From Mycolicibacterium sp. HK-90 (GTDB lineage: Bacteria; Actinomycetota; Actinomycetes; Mycobacteriales; Mycobacteriaceae), in contig NZ_CP129613.1 of the NCBI RefSeq assembly GCF_030486405.1, positions 3,100,001 through 3,164,000 of the forward strand: DNA of 64,000 nucleotides, given 5' to 3'. The notes below the pieces were generated by a model, which saw only the letters and a list, made by a program, of their open reading frames with translations, was not told where the DNA came from and did no database searches. A program made the translations under genes and the position numbers. Shown here piece after piece: positions 39,172-55,409 of this stretch (positions within the stretch are counted from its first letter, which is position 1; each line of letters starts with the position of its first letter).

Positions 39172-40731
39172 GTGCAATCCACAGCCACCCACGCCTCCGG
39201 ATCGTCGGGCGCCGGTTCATCGCTTGCGGTCACCACGTCGCGCGAGGATTTCCGCGCGCTGGCCGCCGAGCACCGTGTGGTCCCGGTGACCCGCAAGGTG
39301 CTGGCCGACAGCGAGACGCCGCTGTCGGCGTACCGCAAGCTCGCCGCCAACCGCCCCGGCACGTTCCTGCTGGAATCGGCCGAGAACGGCCGTTCGTGGT
39401 CACGCTGGTCGTTCATCGGTGCCGGCGCCCCCTCGGCGCTGACGGTCCGGGACAACGAGGCGGTGTGGCTGGGCACCGCGCCCAAGGACGCCCCGAGTGG
39501 TGGGGATCCACTGCAGGCCCTGCGCACCACGCTGGATCTGCTGCAGACCGAGGCGATGCCGGACCTGCCGCCGCTGTCCTCCGGGTTGGTGGGCTACTTC
39601 GCCTACGACATGGTGCGCCGGCTGGAACGGCTCCCCGAACTGGCAGTGGACGACCTCGGCCTGCCCGACATGGTCCTGCTGCTGGCCACCGACATCGCCG
39701 CCGTCGACCATCACGAGGGCACCATCACCCTGATCGCCAATGCGGTGAACTGGAACGGCACCGACGAGCGGGTCGACGAGGCCTATGACGACGCGGTCGC
39801 CCGGCTGGATGTGATGACCAGCGCGCTCGGCCAGCCGTTGCCGTCGACCGTGGCGACGTTCAGCCGGCCCCAGCCTGACCACCGGGCGCAGCGCACGGTG
39901 GAGGAGTACACCGCGATCGTCGAGAAGCTGGTCGGCGACATCGAGGCCGGGGAAGCCTTTCAGGTGGTGCCGTCGCAGCGCTTCGAGATGGACACCGCCG
40001 CCGATCCGCTGGACGTCTACCGGATGCTGCGGGTGACCAACCCGAGCCCGTACATGTACCTGCTCAACGTGCCCGACGCCGATGGTGGCCTGGATTTCTC
40101 GGTCGTCGGCTCCAGTCCCGAAGCGCTGGTCACGGTGAAAGACGGTCGGGCCACCACCCACCCGATCGCGGGCACGCGGTGGCGCGGTGCCACCGAGGAA
40201 GAAGACGTGCTGCTGGAGAAGGAACTGCTGGCCGACGACAAGGAACGCGCCGAGCACCTGATGCTGGTGGATCTGGGTCGCAACGATCTGGGGCGGGTGT
40301 GCCGTCCGGGCACCGTCCGGGTCGAGGACTACAGCCACATCGAGCGCTACAGCCACGTCATGCACCTGGTGTCGACGGTGACCGGCGAGCTGGCCGACGG
40401 CAAGACCGCGTTGGACGCGGTGACGGCGTGCTTCCCGGCGGGCACCCTGTCCGGCGCGCCCAAGGTAAGGGCCATGGAGTTGATCGAAGAGGTCGAGAAG
40501 ACCCGCAGAGGCCTCTACGGCGGGGTGCTGGGATACCTCGACTTCGCCGGCAATGCCGACTTCGCGATCGCCATCCGCACCGCGCTGATGCGCAACGGCA
40601 CCGCATACGTCCAGGCGGGCGGGGGAGTCGTGGCCGATTCCAACGGCCCCTACGAGTACAACGAGTCGGCGAACAAGGCCAAGGCCGTGCTGAACGCCAT
40701 CGCCGCCGCTGACACCTTGGCCGAGCCGTGA
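39172..40731 (+). CDS. trpE: Anthranilate synthase component I
   Basis: TrpE makes anthranilate from chorismate using ammonia delivered by TrpG. The 519-residue protein starts with the GTG at 39172 and includes the feedback-site region LLESAENG, and the catalytic stretches [43 protein letters not shown], and [19 protein letters not shown]. It overlaps the following membrane-protein gene by 4 nt. No tryptophan leader peptide is seen in the 63-nt gap before it. TrpG and TrpD are not in the window. Confidence 0.97.
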   Translation: MQSTATHASGSSGAGSSLAVTTSREDFRALAAEHRVVPVTRKVLADSETPLSAYRKLAANRPGTFLLESAENGRSWSRWSFIGAGAPSALTVRDNEAVWLGTAPKDAPSGGDPLQALRTTLDLLQTEAMPDLPPLSSGLVGYFAYDMVRRLERLPELAVDDLGLPDMVLLLATDIAAVDHHEGTITLIANAVNWNGTDERVDEAYDDAVARLDVMTSALGQPLPSTVATFSRPQPDHRAQRTVEEYTAIVEKLVGDIEAGEAFQVVPSQRFEMDTAADPLDVYRMLRVTNPSPYMYLLNVPDADGGLDFSVVGSSPEALVTVKDGRATTHPIAGTRWRGATEEEDVLLEKELLADDKERAEHLMLVDLGRNDLGRVCRPGTVRVEDYSHIERYSHVMHLVSTVTGELADGKTALDAVTACFPAGTLSGAPKVRAMELIEEVEKTRRGLYGGVLGYLDFAGNADFAIAIRTALMRNGTAYVQAGGGVVADSNGPYEYNESANKAKAVLNAIAAADTLAEP

Positions 40732-41348
40732 CGCGGTCAGCGCAGGCGCTGTTCGTCGTCGCGGCGGTGGTGCTGTGGGTCGCATCGCGGATGACCTGGG
40801 TCTCGGTGACGTCCTTCGACGGGCTTGGCCAACCCAAGACCACGACGTTGACCGGTGCCACCTGGTCGACGGCGTTGATTCCGCTGGCGTTGCTGGTGCT
40901 GGCGGCCGCAGTCGCGGCGCTGGCCGTGCACGGTTGGGCCCTACGGTTGCTGGCCCTGCTCATCGCCGCCGCCAGCGCCGGTATGGGGTACCTGGGGATC
41001 AGCCTGTGGGCGGTCAAGGATGTCGCGCAGCGGGCCGCTGACCTGGCAGTCGTTCCGCTGTCGCAGCTGACGGCGACCGGGGGCGGAACCAGCCGCTCCT
41101 ATGGGGGCGCGGTGCTGACGCTGATAGCGGCGGTGTGCGCGTTGGCCGGCGCGGTGCTGCTGATGCGCTCGGCCAACAGTGCGAAACGCGGCGTTGCCGG
41201 TCGCTATGCGGCACCCGCGGCGCGGCGCGAGGCAGCCAGGAGCGACACCGGTGATGAGCCGATGTCGGAGCGAATGCTGTGGGATGCGCTGGATGAAGGT
41301 CACGATCCGACCGGTGACGACAGTGATCCGGACAATAAGGGCCGGTGA
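40728..41348 (+). CDS. Tryptophan-operon membrane protein (Trp_oprn_chp type)
   Basis: A 206-residue membrane protein of unknown function that is conserved between trpE and trpC in actinobacteria. It has four probable membrane segments: [53 protein letters not shown] and [20 protein letters not shown], then a charged cytoplasmic tail of about 55 residues. The start overlaps trpE by 4 nt (GTGA), so it is made with TrpE. A link to aromatic amino-acid transport is a guess from position only. Confidence 0.82.
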   Translation: MTRSAQALFVVAAVVLWVASRMTWVSVTSFDGLGQPKTTTLTGATWSTALIPLALLVLAAAVAALAVHGWALRLLALLIAAASAGMGYLGISLWAVKDVAQRAADLAVVPLSQLTATGGGTSRSYGGAVLTLIAAVCALAGAVLLMRSANSAKRGVAGRYAAPAARREAARSDTGDEPMSERMLWDALDEGHDPTGDDSDPDNKGR

Positions 41349-41370
41349 ATGGTGACGGTGTGGCGACGGC

Positions 41371-41376
41371 TACCCT
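41371..41376 (+). promoter_or_regulatory. Possible internal promoter before trpC
   Basis: TACCCT fits the TANNNT -10 element and lies in the 83-nt gap between the trp membrane protein and trpC, the largest gap of the cluster. A ribosome site AGAAAGGA follows at 41413-41420. No clear -35 is seen, so this is tentative. Confidence 0.3.
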
Positions 41377-41431
41377 TCCAGGGAGGGCAACCGGGATCGG
41401 CCCGGAGGCACCAGAAAGGAACCGACGGGCG

Positions 41432-42250
41432 ATGAGTTCGGCCACAGTGCTCGACTCCATTATCGAGGGAGTCCGCGCCGACGTTGCCGCCCGCGAGGCC
41501 GTGATCAGCCTGGCTGACATCAAGGCGCGGGCCCAGGATGCACCACCGCCGCTCAACGTGATGGCGGCGTTGCAGGAACCGGGAATTGCCGTGATCGCCG
41601 AGGTGAAGCGGGCGAGCCCGTCTCGGGGCGAGCTGGCCAACATCGCCGACCCGGCAGAGCTGGCCCAGGCCTACCAGGCCGGCGGCGCGCGGGTGATCAG
41701 TGTGCTCACCGAGCAGCGCAGGTTCAACGGCTCGCTGGCGGACCTGGACGCGGTGCGGGCCGCGGTGTCAATCCCGGTGCTGCGCAAGGACTTTATCGTC
41801 AAGCCGTACCAGATCCATGAGGCCCGGGCGCATGGCGCCGACCTGCTCCTGCTGATCGTGGCGGCCCTGGAACAGTCCGTGCTGGAATCGCTACTGGAAC
41901 GCACGGAATCCCTCGGGATGACCGCCCTGGTGGAGGTTCACACCGAGGAAGAGGCGGACCGGGCACTCCAGGCCGGGGCCAAGGTGATCGGTGTCAACGC
42001 GCGCGATCTCAAGACGCTCGAGGTCGACCGCGACTGCTTCGCCCGGATCGCGCCGGGGCTGCCCAGCAACGTCATCCGCGTCGCCGAGTCCGGGGTCCGC
42101 GGCACCGCTGACCTTCTCGCCTATGCCGGCGCGGGTGCCGACGCCGTGCTGGTCGGTGAGGGCCTGGTGACCAGCGGAGATCCCCGCAGCGCGGTCGCCG
42201 ATCTGGTTACCGCCGGCACGCACCCGTCCTGCCCGAAACCGGCTCGCTGA
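41432..42250 (+). CDS. trpC: Indole-3-glycerol phosphate synthase
   Basis: TrpC closes the indole ring from carboxyphenylamino-deoxyribulose phosphate. The 272-residue single-domain TIM barrel has [14 protein letters not shown] with the catalytic Lys, [28 protein letters not shown] and [15 protein letters not shown]. It is not fused to TrpF. The ATG at 41432 is preferred because AGAAAGGA precedes it; the frame opens earlier at 41345. It is followed by trpB after 36 nt. Confidence 0.97.
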   Translation: MSSATVLDSIIEGVRADVAAREAVISLADIKARAQDAPPPLNVMAALQEPGIAVIAEVKRASPSRGELANIADPAELAQAYQAGGARVISVLTEQRRFNGSLADLDAVRAAVSIPVLRKDFIVKPYQIHEARAHGADLLLLIVAALEQSVLESLLERTESLGMTALVEVHTEEEADRALQAGAKVIGVNARDLKTLEVDRDCFARIAPGLPSNVIRVAESGVRGTADLLAYAGAGADAVLVGEGLVTSGDPRSAVADLVTAGTHPSCPKPAR

Positions 42251-42286
42251 ACCAGGTATGAGCCGCTCGCACGAAAAGACACTTTG

Positions 42287-43548
<1,262 letters not shown>

Positions 43549-43552
<4 letters not shown>

Positions 43553-44337
43553 GCCGGCTGGCCGAGCTGTTCGACGGCTGCCGCGCCGAGGGTCGTGCCG
43601 CACTGATCGGCTACCTGCCGACCGGGTTCCCCGACGTGCAGACGTCGATCGCTGCGATGACCGCGATGGTCGAATCCGGTTGCGACCTGGTGGAAGTGGG
43701 CGTGCCCTACTCGGATCCGGGCATGGACGGACCCACCATCGCCGCCGCCACCGAGATGGCCCTCGCCGGTGGTGTGCGTGTGCGTGACACCCTGGCGGCG
43801 GTCGAGGCGGTCAGTAACGCCGATGGTCGTGCCGTGGTGATGACCTACTGGAACCCGGTGTTGCGCAAGGGTGTTGACGTGTTCGCGCGTGATCTGGCCT
43901 CTGCCGGCGGCTATGGCTTGATCACCCCCGATCTGATTCCCGAGGAAGCCGACGACTGGATCGCGGCCTCCGAAGCACACAATCTCGACCGGATCTTCCT
44001 GGTCGCCCCGTCCTCGACGCCGGAACGGCTCGCGGCCACGGTGAGCGCCTCCCGAGGCTTCGTCTACGCCGCGTCGACCATGGGTGTGACCGGCGCGCGG
44101 GACGTGGTCTCGAACGCGGCGCCAGAGTTGGTGCAGCGCATCAAGGAACTGTCCGACATCCCCGTCGGGGTGGGGCTCGGCGTCCGCTCGGGAGCACAGG
44201 CAGCCGAGATCGGCGCGTACGCCGACGGCGTCATCGTCGGGTCGGCACTGGTGTCGGCCCTGCAGGAGGGGCTGGACGCGGTCCGTCGCCTCACCGAAGA
44301 ACTGGCCAGCGGTGTGAGGCAGAGGATTTCAGCTTGA
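43549..44337 (+). CDS. trpA: Tryptophan synthase alpha chain
   Basis: TrpA releases indole from indole-3-glycerol phosphate and channels it to TrpB. The 262-residue TIM barrel has [12 protein letters not shown], the catalytic Glu in [17 protein letters not shown] with the catalytic Asp close behind, [12 protein letters not shown] and [12 protein letters not shown]. It starts with an ATGA overlap on trpB and its own stop overlaps the lgt start by 4 nt. Confidence 0.97.
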
Positions 44338-46931
44338 CCACTACGGTGCTCGCGTACTTGCCCAGCCCGTCTCAGGGCGTCTGGCATCTGGGCCCGGTGC
44401 CGATCCGCGCGTACGCGCTCTGCATCATCGTGGGCATCGTCGCGGCGCTGATCATCGGCGACCGGCGTTGGCAGGCGCGCGGCGGCCAGGCCGGCGTCAT
44501 CTACGACATCGCCTTGTGGGCAGTACCTTTCGGTCTGGTCGGCGGCCGGCTCTATCACGTCCTGACGGACTGGCCCAAGTACTTCGGTCCGGGCGGCAAG
44601 GGCCTCGGGGCCGCATTCCAGGTCTGGGAAGGCGGTCTGGGGATCTGGGGCGCCGTCGCACTCGGCGGCGTCGGCGCCTGGATCGGCTGCCGGTCCCGCG
44701 GAATTCCGCTGCCCGCCTTCGGCGACGCGATCGCTCCCGGCATCATCCTGGCCCAGGCCATCGGGCGGCTCGGCAACTACTTCAATCAAGAGCTCTACGG
44801 CGGCGACACCACGCTGCCGTGGGGTCTGGAGATATACCAGCGACTCAATGCCGCCGGACAGGTCGACTACCTCAACGGGGTGTCCACCGGCGAGGTCCTG
44901 CGGGTCGTTCACCCCACATTTCTCTATGAATTGCTGTGGAACCTCCTGGTTTTCGCGCTCCTGATCTGGGCCGACCGCAGATTCAAACTGGGCCACGGGC
45001 GGCTGTTCGCCCTCTACGTGGCGGGCTATTGCGCGGGTCGGTTCCTCGTCGAGCTGATGCGCACCGATCCGGCGACCGAATTCGCCGGCATCCGGGTCAA
45101 CACCTTCACCTCGACGTTCGTCTTCATCGGCGCTGTCGTCTACATCATGCTGGCGACCAAGGGCCGGGAAGACCCGGCCACGTTGGCGGGCAAGAGCGAT
45201 GAAGAAGAAGTCGAGGACGAGTCGGTCGTCGACGAATTCGGCAAGGAACTTGTCGCTGCGGCAGCCACCACCGGGGTGGTCGCTGCCGCAACCGTGGCCG
45301 GACAAGACGACGAGGACGAGAACGCCGAGGATGCCGACCACATGCATCCGGACGAGGTCGGCGCCAGCGAAGATGACGGAGCCGAAGCGGCTGCCGCCAT
45401 CGAATTGAAGGCGATCCCGACTGAGCCTGACGAGGCTGCCGACGAGGGCGAAGAGGGCGAGGAGCCCGGCGAACCCGAGGAAGGCGCCGACGAAGCGGCG
45501 GCCGATGAGGCTGCTGATGTCGACGAAGCGGCTACAGACGAAGCTGCCGACGTCGAGGCTGTCGCCGAGGCCGAATCGGAGGAAGCCGACGAGGAATCGG
45601 TCGAAGAGGCGTCCGCCGATGAGATCGCTGACGTTGAGGCTGTCGCCGAGGCCGAATCGGAGGAATCCGAGGAGCAGCCGGCTGAGGAAGCTGTCGACGC
45701 CGAGGCCGCCGAGGAAGCGATTGCCGATGAGGCTGCATCCGAGGACGGGCTCGTCGAGACCGAGGCGGAAGCCCAAGCTGCGGTAGCCGACGTGGATGTC
45801 GAGCCGGAGGCCGCCGTTGACGGCGAAGGGGCAACTGGCGAAGCCGAGGCCGTCGACGCCGAGGGTGCGGTGGACGCCGTGTCCTCGGATTCGGGAGAGG
45901 CTGTCGAAGAGTCTGACGCCGATGCGGAAGACGACGGAGCGGCTGCCGAAGAACTCGCCGATGAGGACACGTCGGACCAGGAGTCCGTTGAGGCGGAAGC
46001 TGAGTCCGAATCGGAAGCTGAGTCCGAGGTGGCAGACGAAGAGCAGCAGCCCGGCGATGACGCCGCTGAGCCGGAAACAACTGCAGCTGAGGCCGCCGAA
46101 GTCGTTGTTGAGCCTGCCGACGAGGGTGAGGCCGGCGCGGACGCCGAGCCCGCCGGGTCCTCGGATTCGGGAGAGGCTGTCGAAGAGTCTGACGCCGATG
46201 CGGAAGACGACGGAGCGGCTGCTGAAGAACTCGCCGATGAGGGCACGTCGGACCAGGAGTCCGTTGAGGCGGAAGCTGAGTCCGAATCGGAAGCTGAGTC
46301 CGAGGTGGCAGACGAAGAGCAGCAGCCCAGCGATGAGGACGTCGAGCCGGAAACAGCCGCAGCCGCTGCGGATGTCGAGATCGCGGACGAGGCCGCCGAC
46401 GAGGACGAGGCGGAGGACACCTCGACCGAGGCCGCGGCCGATGCTGAGTCAGCCGCAGCCGAGCCTGTCGAGTCGGTAGACACGCCTGACGTCGTGGTCG
46501 ACGAGGAGGCCGAAGCGGAGTTGGCGGCGGACGCCGCAGCGGCCGCGGAGACCGAGGAACACGACACCGAGATTGCCGAAGTCTCCGACACCGACGAAGG
46601 CTCCGCACCCGCTGAATCCGACGCCGAGTCGGTCGACGAACCGGCTGCCGATGGCGAGACCGAGCAGGACACCGCCGATGAGGATATCGAGCCGGATGCG
46701 GAAGTCGACATCGATGAATCCGAGGCTGAAGCCGAAGCCGATGTGACCGAAGATTCGGAGGCGGACGAGGCAGCGGAGCCCGCTCCCGAGGACACCGACG
46801 CTGACGCCGAGGAGTCCGATGAGCAGGAGGCGGACACCGGCGCCGGTGGCGAGGCGCCCGCCGCCGTCGAGCAGCCCGAGCCGGCTCAGAGCGGTGGCCG
46901 GGTGCGTCGGTGGTTCCGACGCAACCGGTAG
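44334..46931 (+). CDS. lgt: Prolipoprotein diacylglyceryl transferase with long acidic tail
   Basis: Lgt moves diacylglycerol from phosphatidylglycerol to the lipobox Cys of prolipoproteins in the cytoplasmic membrane. Residues 1 to about 280 form the enzyme: GGRLYHVLTDW, VWEGGLGIWG, the signature GRLGNYFNQELYGG and YELLWNLLVF, with about seven membrane segments. From about 285 to 848 the protein is a low-complexity Asp/Glu/Ala/Ser/Val chain, probably disordered and cytoplasmic, ending in a basic GGRVRRWFRRNR. At 865 residues it is nearly twice the roughly 470 of M. tuberculosis Lgt. The tail contains a 180-bp direct duplication. The TTG start overlaps trpA by 4 nt. Confidence 0.93.
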   Translation: MTTTVLAYLPSPSQGVWHLGPVPIRAYALCIIVGIVAALIIGDRRWQARGGQAGVIYDIALWAVPFGLVGGRLYHVLTDWPKYFGPGGKGLGAAFQVWEGGLGIWGAVALGGVGAWIGCRSRGIPLPAFGDAIAPGIILAQAIGRLGNYFNQELYGGDTTLPWGLEIYQRLNAAGQVDYLNGVSTGEVLRVVHPTFLYELLWNLLVFALLIWADRRFKLGHGRLFALYVAGYCAGRFLVELMRTDPATEFAGIRVNTFTSTFVFIGAVVYIMLATKGREDPATLAGKSDEEEVEDESVVDEFGKELVAAAATTGVVAAATVAGQDDEDENAEDADHMHPDEVGASEDDGAEAAAAIELKAIPTEPDEAADEGEEGEEPGEPEEGADEAAADEAADVDEAATDEAADVEAVAEAESEEADEESVEEASADEIADVEAVAEAESEESEEQPAEEAVDAEAAEEAIADEAASEDGLVETEAEAQAAVADVDVEPEAAVDGEGATGEAEAVDAEGAVDAVSSDSGEAVEESDADAEDDGAAAEELADEDTSDQESVEAEAESESEAESEVADEEQQPGDDAAEPETTAAEAAEVVVEPADEGEAGADAEPAGSSDSGEAVEESDADAEDDGAAAEELADEGTSDQESVEAEAESESEAESEVADEEQQPSDEDVEPETAAAAADVEIADEAADEDEAEDTSTEAAADAESAAAEPVESVDTPDVVVDEEAEAELAADAAAAAETEEHDTEIAEVSDTDEGSAPAESDAESVDEPAADGETEQDTADEDIEPDAEVDIDESEAEAEADVTEDSEADEAAEPAPEDTDADAEESDEQEADTGAGGEAPAAVEQPEPAQSGGRVRRWFRRNR
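45881..46336 (+). repeat. Direct duplication of about 180 bp inside lgt
   Basis: Copies lie at 45881-46060 and 46157-46336, offset 276 bp and therefore in frame, with only three mismatches seen. They encode residues 517-576 and 609-668 (SSDSGEAVEESDADAEDD and onward). A shorter repeat (GCTGTCGCCGAGGCCGAATC, about 45558 and 45648) lies upstream. The near identity points to a recent event. Confidence 0.9.
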
Positions 46932-46958
46932 GTACCGGCACTCTGGCATCCTGGCTGT

Positions 46959-47348
46959 ATGACTGATCCGTCGCAGTCCGGAAGTCCCTCGGGCGACCCG
47001 CAGCCGGCCAGTTTTCCGCCGCCGGCCGGCTACCCTCCACCCGGGTACCCGCCGTATCCGATGTACGTCGATCCGAGTGCGCCCTATGGCCGTCATCCGA
47101 TCACCGGTGAGCCGTACTCGGACAAATCGAAGGTGGTTGCCGGCTTGCTGCAGCTGCTCGGTCTGTTCGGCCTGGTGGGCATCGGGCGCATCTATCTCGG
47201 CGAGACGGCTTTCGGTATCGCTCAGCTGGTCGTCGGCCTTGTCACCTGCGGTATCGGTGCGGTGATCTGGGGAATCGTCGATGCGGTCCTGATTCTCACC
47301 GACAAGGTCCGCGACCAGTACGGGCGTCCACTGCGCGATGGAACCTAG
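46959..47348 (+). CDS. TM2-domain membrane protein
   Basis: A 129-residue protein with a Pro/Gly/Tyr-rich N-terminus of about 55 residues and a C-terminal TM2 domain: two membrane segments, VVAGLLQLLGLFGLVGIGRIYLG and GIAQLVVGLVTCGIGAVIWGIVDAVLIL, joined by a short turn with the family GRIYLGE motif. Function is unknown. It starts 27 nt after lgt and overlaps the next gene by 11 nt. Confidence 0.85.
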   Translation: MTDPSQSGSPSGDPQPASFPPPAGYPPPGYPPYPMYVDPSAPYGRHPITGEPYSDKSKVVAGLLQLLGLFGLVGIGRIYLGETAFGIAQLVVGLVTCGIGAVIWGIVDAVLILTDKVRDQYGRPLRDGT

Positions 47349-47751
47349 CGGTCGCACCTCCACGAGCGCGCGGCGGTACACGCTGCTGGCCGGGGGTGTG
47401 CTCGGTGCCGGCGCGCTGACCTACATCGGCGTCGCCGATCCGCATCGCGCGGGCTTTCTGTTCCCCGGATGCCCGTTCAAGGCCGTGACCGGGTGGAACT
47501 GCCCGGCCTGCGGTGGTCTGCGGATGACCCACGACCTGCTGCACGGCGACCTGGGGGCCGCTGTCGTCGACAACGTGTTCGCCCTGGTCGGCCTGCCCCT
47601 GCTGGCCGTCTGGTTGCTGGTGCGGTGGCGGCTGGGCAGGAAGCTGTTCCCTTTGCCGGTGGTGGTGACCATCGTCGTGGCGGTGGTGATCTGGACCGTG
47701 GTGCGTAACCTGCCAGGCTTCCCGTTGGTGCCTACGCTAAGCACTCAGTAG
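47338..47751 (+). CDS. DUF2752-type membrane protein
   Basis: A 137-residue membrane protein with three probable membrane segments and the family motif [24 protein letters not shown], whose CPxCG and following His are conserved in DUF2752. Function is unknown. It overlaps the TM2 gene by 11 nt (frame-shifted), so the pair is translated together. In M. tuberculosis the equivalent pair (Rv1615, Rv1616) sits between lgt and pykA; here gltBD lies between this pair and pyk. Confidence 0.82.
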   Translation: MEPSGRTSTSARRYTLLAGGVLGAGALTYIGVADPHRAGFLFPGCPFKAVTGWNCPACGGLRMTHDLLHGDLGAAVVDNVFALVGLPLLAVWLLVRWRLGRKLFPLPVVVTIVVAVVIWTVVRNLPGFPLVPTLSTQ

Positions 47752-47768
47752 CACCCCACCTGCGCTGA

Positions 47769-47774
47769 TACACT
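47769..47774 (+). promoter_or_regulatory. gltB promoter -10
   Basis: TACACT fits the TANNNT -10 element, 17 nt after the preceding gene. It would place the transcript start near 47781 and leave a leader of about 55 nt. A GGAGG ribosome site (47823-47827) then precedes the GTG at 47837. Confidence 0.45.
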
Positions 47775-47836
47775 GGCACTTCGGGCCGGTGCAGTCCCGG
47801 GACCAGGATGTTCCGGACTTGCGGAGGTGCGATCAA

Positions 47837-52397
<4,561 letters not shown>

Positions 52398-52405
<8 letters not shown>

Positions 52406-53900
52406 TCCGACCGGATTTCTCCGGGTGCCGAAGATCGAGGCGGCCAAGCGGCCCGTCGAGGAACGGGTGGGGGACTGGCGCGAGGTGTACGAGCGCGAGG
52501 ATCCCCAAGAGCGGGCCGGTGAAGTGTCGCAGCAGGCGCGACGCTGCATGGACTGCGGGATCCCGTTCTGCCACTCCGGCAAGGCGGGCTGTCCATTGGG
52601 CAACCTGATCCCGGAGTGGAACGATCTCGTGCGGCGTGGCCGTTGGGACGCGGCCAGTGATCGGCTGCACGCCACCAACAACTTCCCGGAGTTCACCGGC
52701 CGGCTGTGCCCGGCACCGTGTGAGGCGGCGTGCGTGCTGTCCATCGCCGAGGAGCAGACCGGCGGCAGCGTGACGATCAAGCGGATCGAGCAGACGATCG
52801 CGGACCGGGCGTGGATGAGCGGCACGGTCGAACCGCAGCCGGCGGCGATCTCCACGGGCAAGAGTGTCGCCGTGGTCGGTTCCGGGCCGGCGGGTTTGGC
52901 TGCCGCACAACAACTCACCCGTGCCGGCCACGAGGTGACGGTCTACGAGCGCGACGATCGGGTCGGTGGCCTGCTGCGCTACGGGATCCCCGAGTACAAG
53001 CTGGAGAAGTCGGTGCTCAACCAGCGGCTGGCCCAGATGCGGGCCGAGGGTACCCGGTTCGTCACCGAATGCGAGGTCGGGGTCGATCTCACGGTCGAGC
53101 AGTTACGTCAACGCCACCAGGCGGTGGTCCTCGCGGTCGGGGCGTTGCGGGGCCGCGACAACGACGTTCCCGGACGCGAGCTCGACGGCGTGCACCTGGC
53201 CATGGAGCATCTGGTGCCGGCCAACCGCGAATGCGAGGGAGATGCGTCCTCGCCCCTGTCGGCCGCGGGCAAGCATGTGGTGATCATCGGTGGCGGTGAC
53301 ACCGGCGCCGACTGCCTGGGCACCGCGCACCGCCAGGGTGCGGCGTCGGTGACACAGCTCGACTACAACACCGAGCCGCCCGAGACCCGCGACGAGGCGG
53401 TGTCGCCCTGGCCGACGTGGCCACTGGTGCTGCGCACCTCGCCGGCGCATGCCGAGGGCGGTGCGCGCCGGTTCGAGGTGGCGGTGCAGCGGTTCATCGG
53501 CGACGACAGCGGCCATGTGCGGGCCATCGAGATCGCCGAGGTCAGGGTGACCAGGGATGCCGAGGGGCGGCGTGAGATCACCCCGGTGGGCGAGTCGCTG
53601 CAGATTCCCTGTGATCTGGCCCTGCTGGCCATCGGGTTCGAGGGCGTCGAGCACATGCCGCTGCTGGACGGGCTGAACCTGAAACTGACCCGGCGCGGCA
53701 CCCTGTCGTGCGGTTCGGACTGGCAGACCGACGCCCCGGGGGTCTTCGTCTGTGGTGACGCCCATCGCGGCGCCTCGCTGGTGGTGTGGGCGATCGCGGA
53801 GGGCCGCAGTGCCGCACACGCGGTGGATGCCTACCTGATGGGTGAGTCGGATCTGCCGTCGCCGGTGCGACCCGGCACCCTGCCGCTGGCCGTCATCTGA
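52398..53900 (+). CDS. gltD: Glutamate synthase small subunit
   Basis: GltD passes electrons from NADPH through FAD and two 4Fe-4S clusters to GltB. The 500-residue protein shows cluster Cys in [21 protein letters not shown] and [11 protein letters not shown], the FAD motif [17 protein letters not shown], the NADPH motif [15 protein letters not shown] and [19 protein letters not shown]. The GTG at 52398 overlaps the gltB stop by 8 nt, matching a two-subunit complex. Confidence 0.96.
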
Positions 53901-53913
53901 ATCGATTAACGAC

Positions 53914-53927
53914 TATGCTGACATGAC
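53914..53927 (+). promoter_or_regulatory. pyk promoter -10, leaderless type
   Basis: TATGCT (53914-53919) is a good -10 element and ends 8 nt before the GTG of pyk. It lies in the 27-nt gap after gltD. No ribosome site is seen before the GTG. Confidence 0.55.
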
Positions 53928-55346
53928 GTGAGCAGACGCGGAAAAATCGTTTGTACGCTTGGCCCGGCTACCAGCACGGATGAGACGGTACGGGCGCTCG
54001 TCGAGGCGGGTATGGACGTCGCCCGGCTGAACTTCAGCCACGGTGATTACTCCGACCACGAGGCGTCCTACAAGCGGGTGCGGGCGGCATCGGATGCCAC
54101 CGGACGCGCTGTGGGCATCCTCGCCGACCTTCAGGGCCCCAAGATCCGGTTGGGCCGATTCGCCGAGGGCCCCACCTACTGGGCGACCGGCGAGTCGGTG
54201 CGGATCACCGTCGACGAATGCGAGGGCAACCACGACCGGGTGTCGACCACCTACAAGCTGCTGGCCGCCGATGCGAAGGCCGGTGACCGCCTGCTGGTCG
54301 ATGACGGCAAGGTCGGCCTGGTCGTCGACGAGATCGACGGCAACGACGTGGTCTGCACCGTCACCGAAGGCGGGCCGGTCAGCAACAACAAGGGCCTGTC
54401 GCTGCCCGGGATGAACGTGTCGGTGCCGGCGCTGTCCGAGAAGGACATCGACGATCTTGAGTTCGCGTTGCGGCTGGGCGTGGATCTGATCGCACTGTCG
54501 TTCGTGCGTTCTCCCGCCGACATCGAGCTGGTCCACGAAGTGATGGACCGGGTCGGCCGGCGTGTACCGGTGATCGCCAAGCTGGAGAAGCCCGAGGCGG
54601 TGGAAAACCTCGAGGCCATCGTGTTGGCATTCGACGCGGTGATGGTGGCCCGTGGCGATCTGGGCGTCGAGCTGCCACTCGAGGAAGTGCCGCTGGTGCA
54701 GAAGCGCGCGATCCAGATGGCAAGGGAGAACGCCAAACCCGTCATCGTCGCGACTCAGATGCTGGAGTCGATGCTGGAGAACTCCCGGCCCACGCGGGCT
54801 GAGGCCTCCGACGTCGCCAACGCCGTGCTCGACGGGGCCGACGCGGTGATGCTGTCCGGCGAGACCTCGGTCGGCAAGTACCCCTTGGAGGCCGTCAGGA
54901 CGATGGCCCGGATCATCACGGCGGTCGAGGACAACTCGGTGTCGGTGCCGCCGCTGACCCACACCCCCCGGACCAAGCGCGGTGTCATCTCCTACGCGGC
55001 GCGCGACATCGGTGAGCGGCTCGATGCCAAGGCGTTGGTGGCGTTCACCCAGTCCGGGGACACCGTGCGCCGCCTGGCCCGGCTGCACACCCCGCTTCCG
55101 GTGCTGGCGTTCACCGCGCTGCCCGAGGTGCGCAGTCAGCTGGCGCTGACGTGGGGCACGGAGACGTTCATCGTGCCGCAGATGTCGAACACCGACGACA
55201 TGATCCGCCAGGTGGACAAGTCACTGCTGGATCTGGGCCGCTACAAGCGCGGGGAGCTGGTGGTCATCGTCGCAGGCGCGCCGCCGGGCACAGTAGGCTC
55301 CACGAATCTGATCCACGTGCACCGCATCGGCGAGGACGACGTCTAG
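53928..55346 (+). CDS. pyk: Pyruvate kinase
   Basis: Pyk makes pyruvate and ATP from phosphoenolpyruvate and ADP. The 472-residue protein has KIVCTLGPATSTDETVRALVEAGMDVARLNFSHG-like N-terminus, LADLQGPKIRLG, the catalytic Lys in IAKLEKPEAVENL, MVARGDLGVELP, and a C-terminal allosteric domain ending GAPPGTVGSTNLIHVH. It appears to have its own promoter in the short gap after gltD. It is followed by tesB, as in M. tuberculosis. Confidence 0.97.
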   Translation: MSRRGKIVCTLGPATSTDETVRALVEAGMDVARLNFSHGDYSDHEASYKRVRAASDATGRAVGILADLQGPKIRLGRFAEGPTYWATGESVRITVDECEGNHDRVSTTYKLLAADAKAGDRLLVDDGKVGLVVDEIDGNDVVCTVTEGGPVSNNKGLSLPGMNVSVPALSEKDIDDLEFALRLGVDLIALSFVRSPADIELVHEVMDRVGRRVPVIAKLEKPEAVENLEAIVLAFDAVMVARGDLGVELPLEEVPLVQKRAIQMARENAKPVIVATQMLESMLENSRPTRAEASDVANAVLDGADAVMLSGETSVGKYPLEAVRTMARIITAVEDNSVSVPPLTHTPRTKRGVISYAARDIGERLDAKALVAFTQSGDTVRRLARLHTPLPVLAFTALPEVRSQLALTWGTETFIVPQMSNTDDMIRQVDKSLLDLGRYKRGELVVIVAGAPPGTVGSTNLIHVHRIGEDDV

Positions 55347-55409
55347 CGGGCGCCGGTTCGCCGAACGCCGGGTCCGTTGCCCGGTTGAGAAACCTCGGAA
55401 AGGGCTTCC

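Noticed and set aside
45140..46837. Long Ser/Ala-rich and Arg-rich frames antisense to the lgt tail
   Set aside because: They are the reverse reading of GAG/GAC/GCC-rich repeats. The plus-strand frame is continuous with the Lgt enzyme domain and in the expected operon position.
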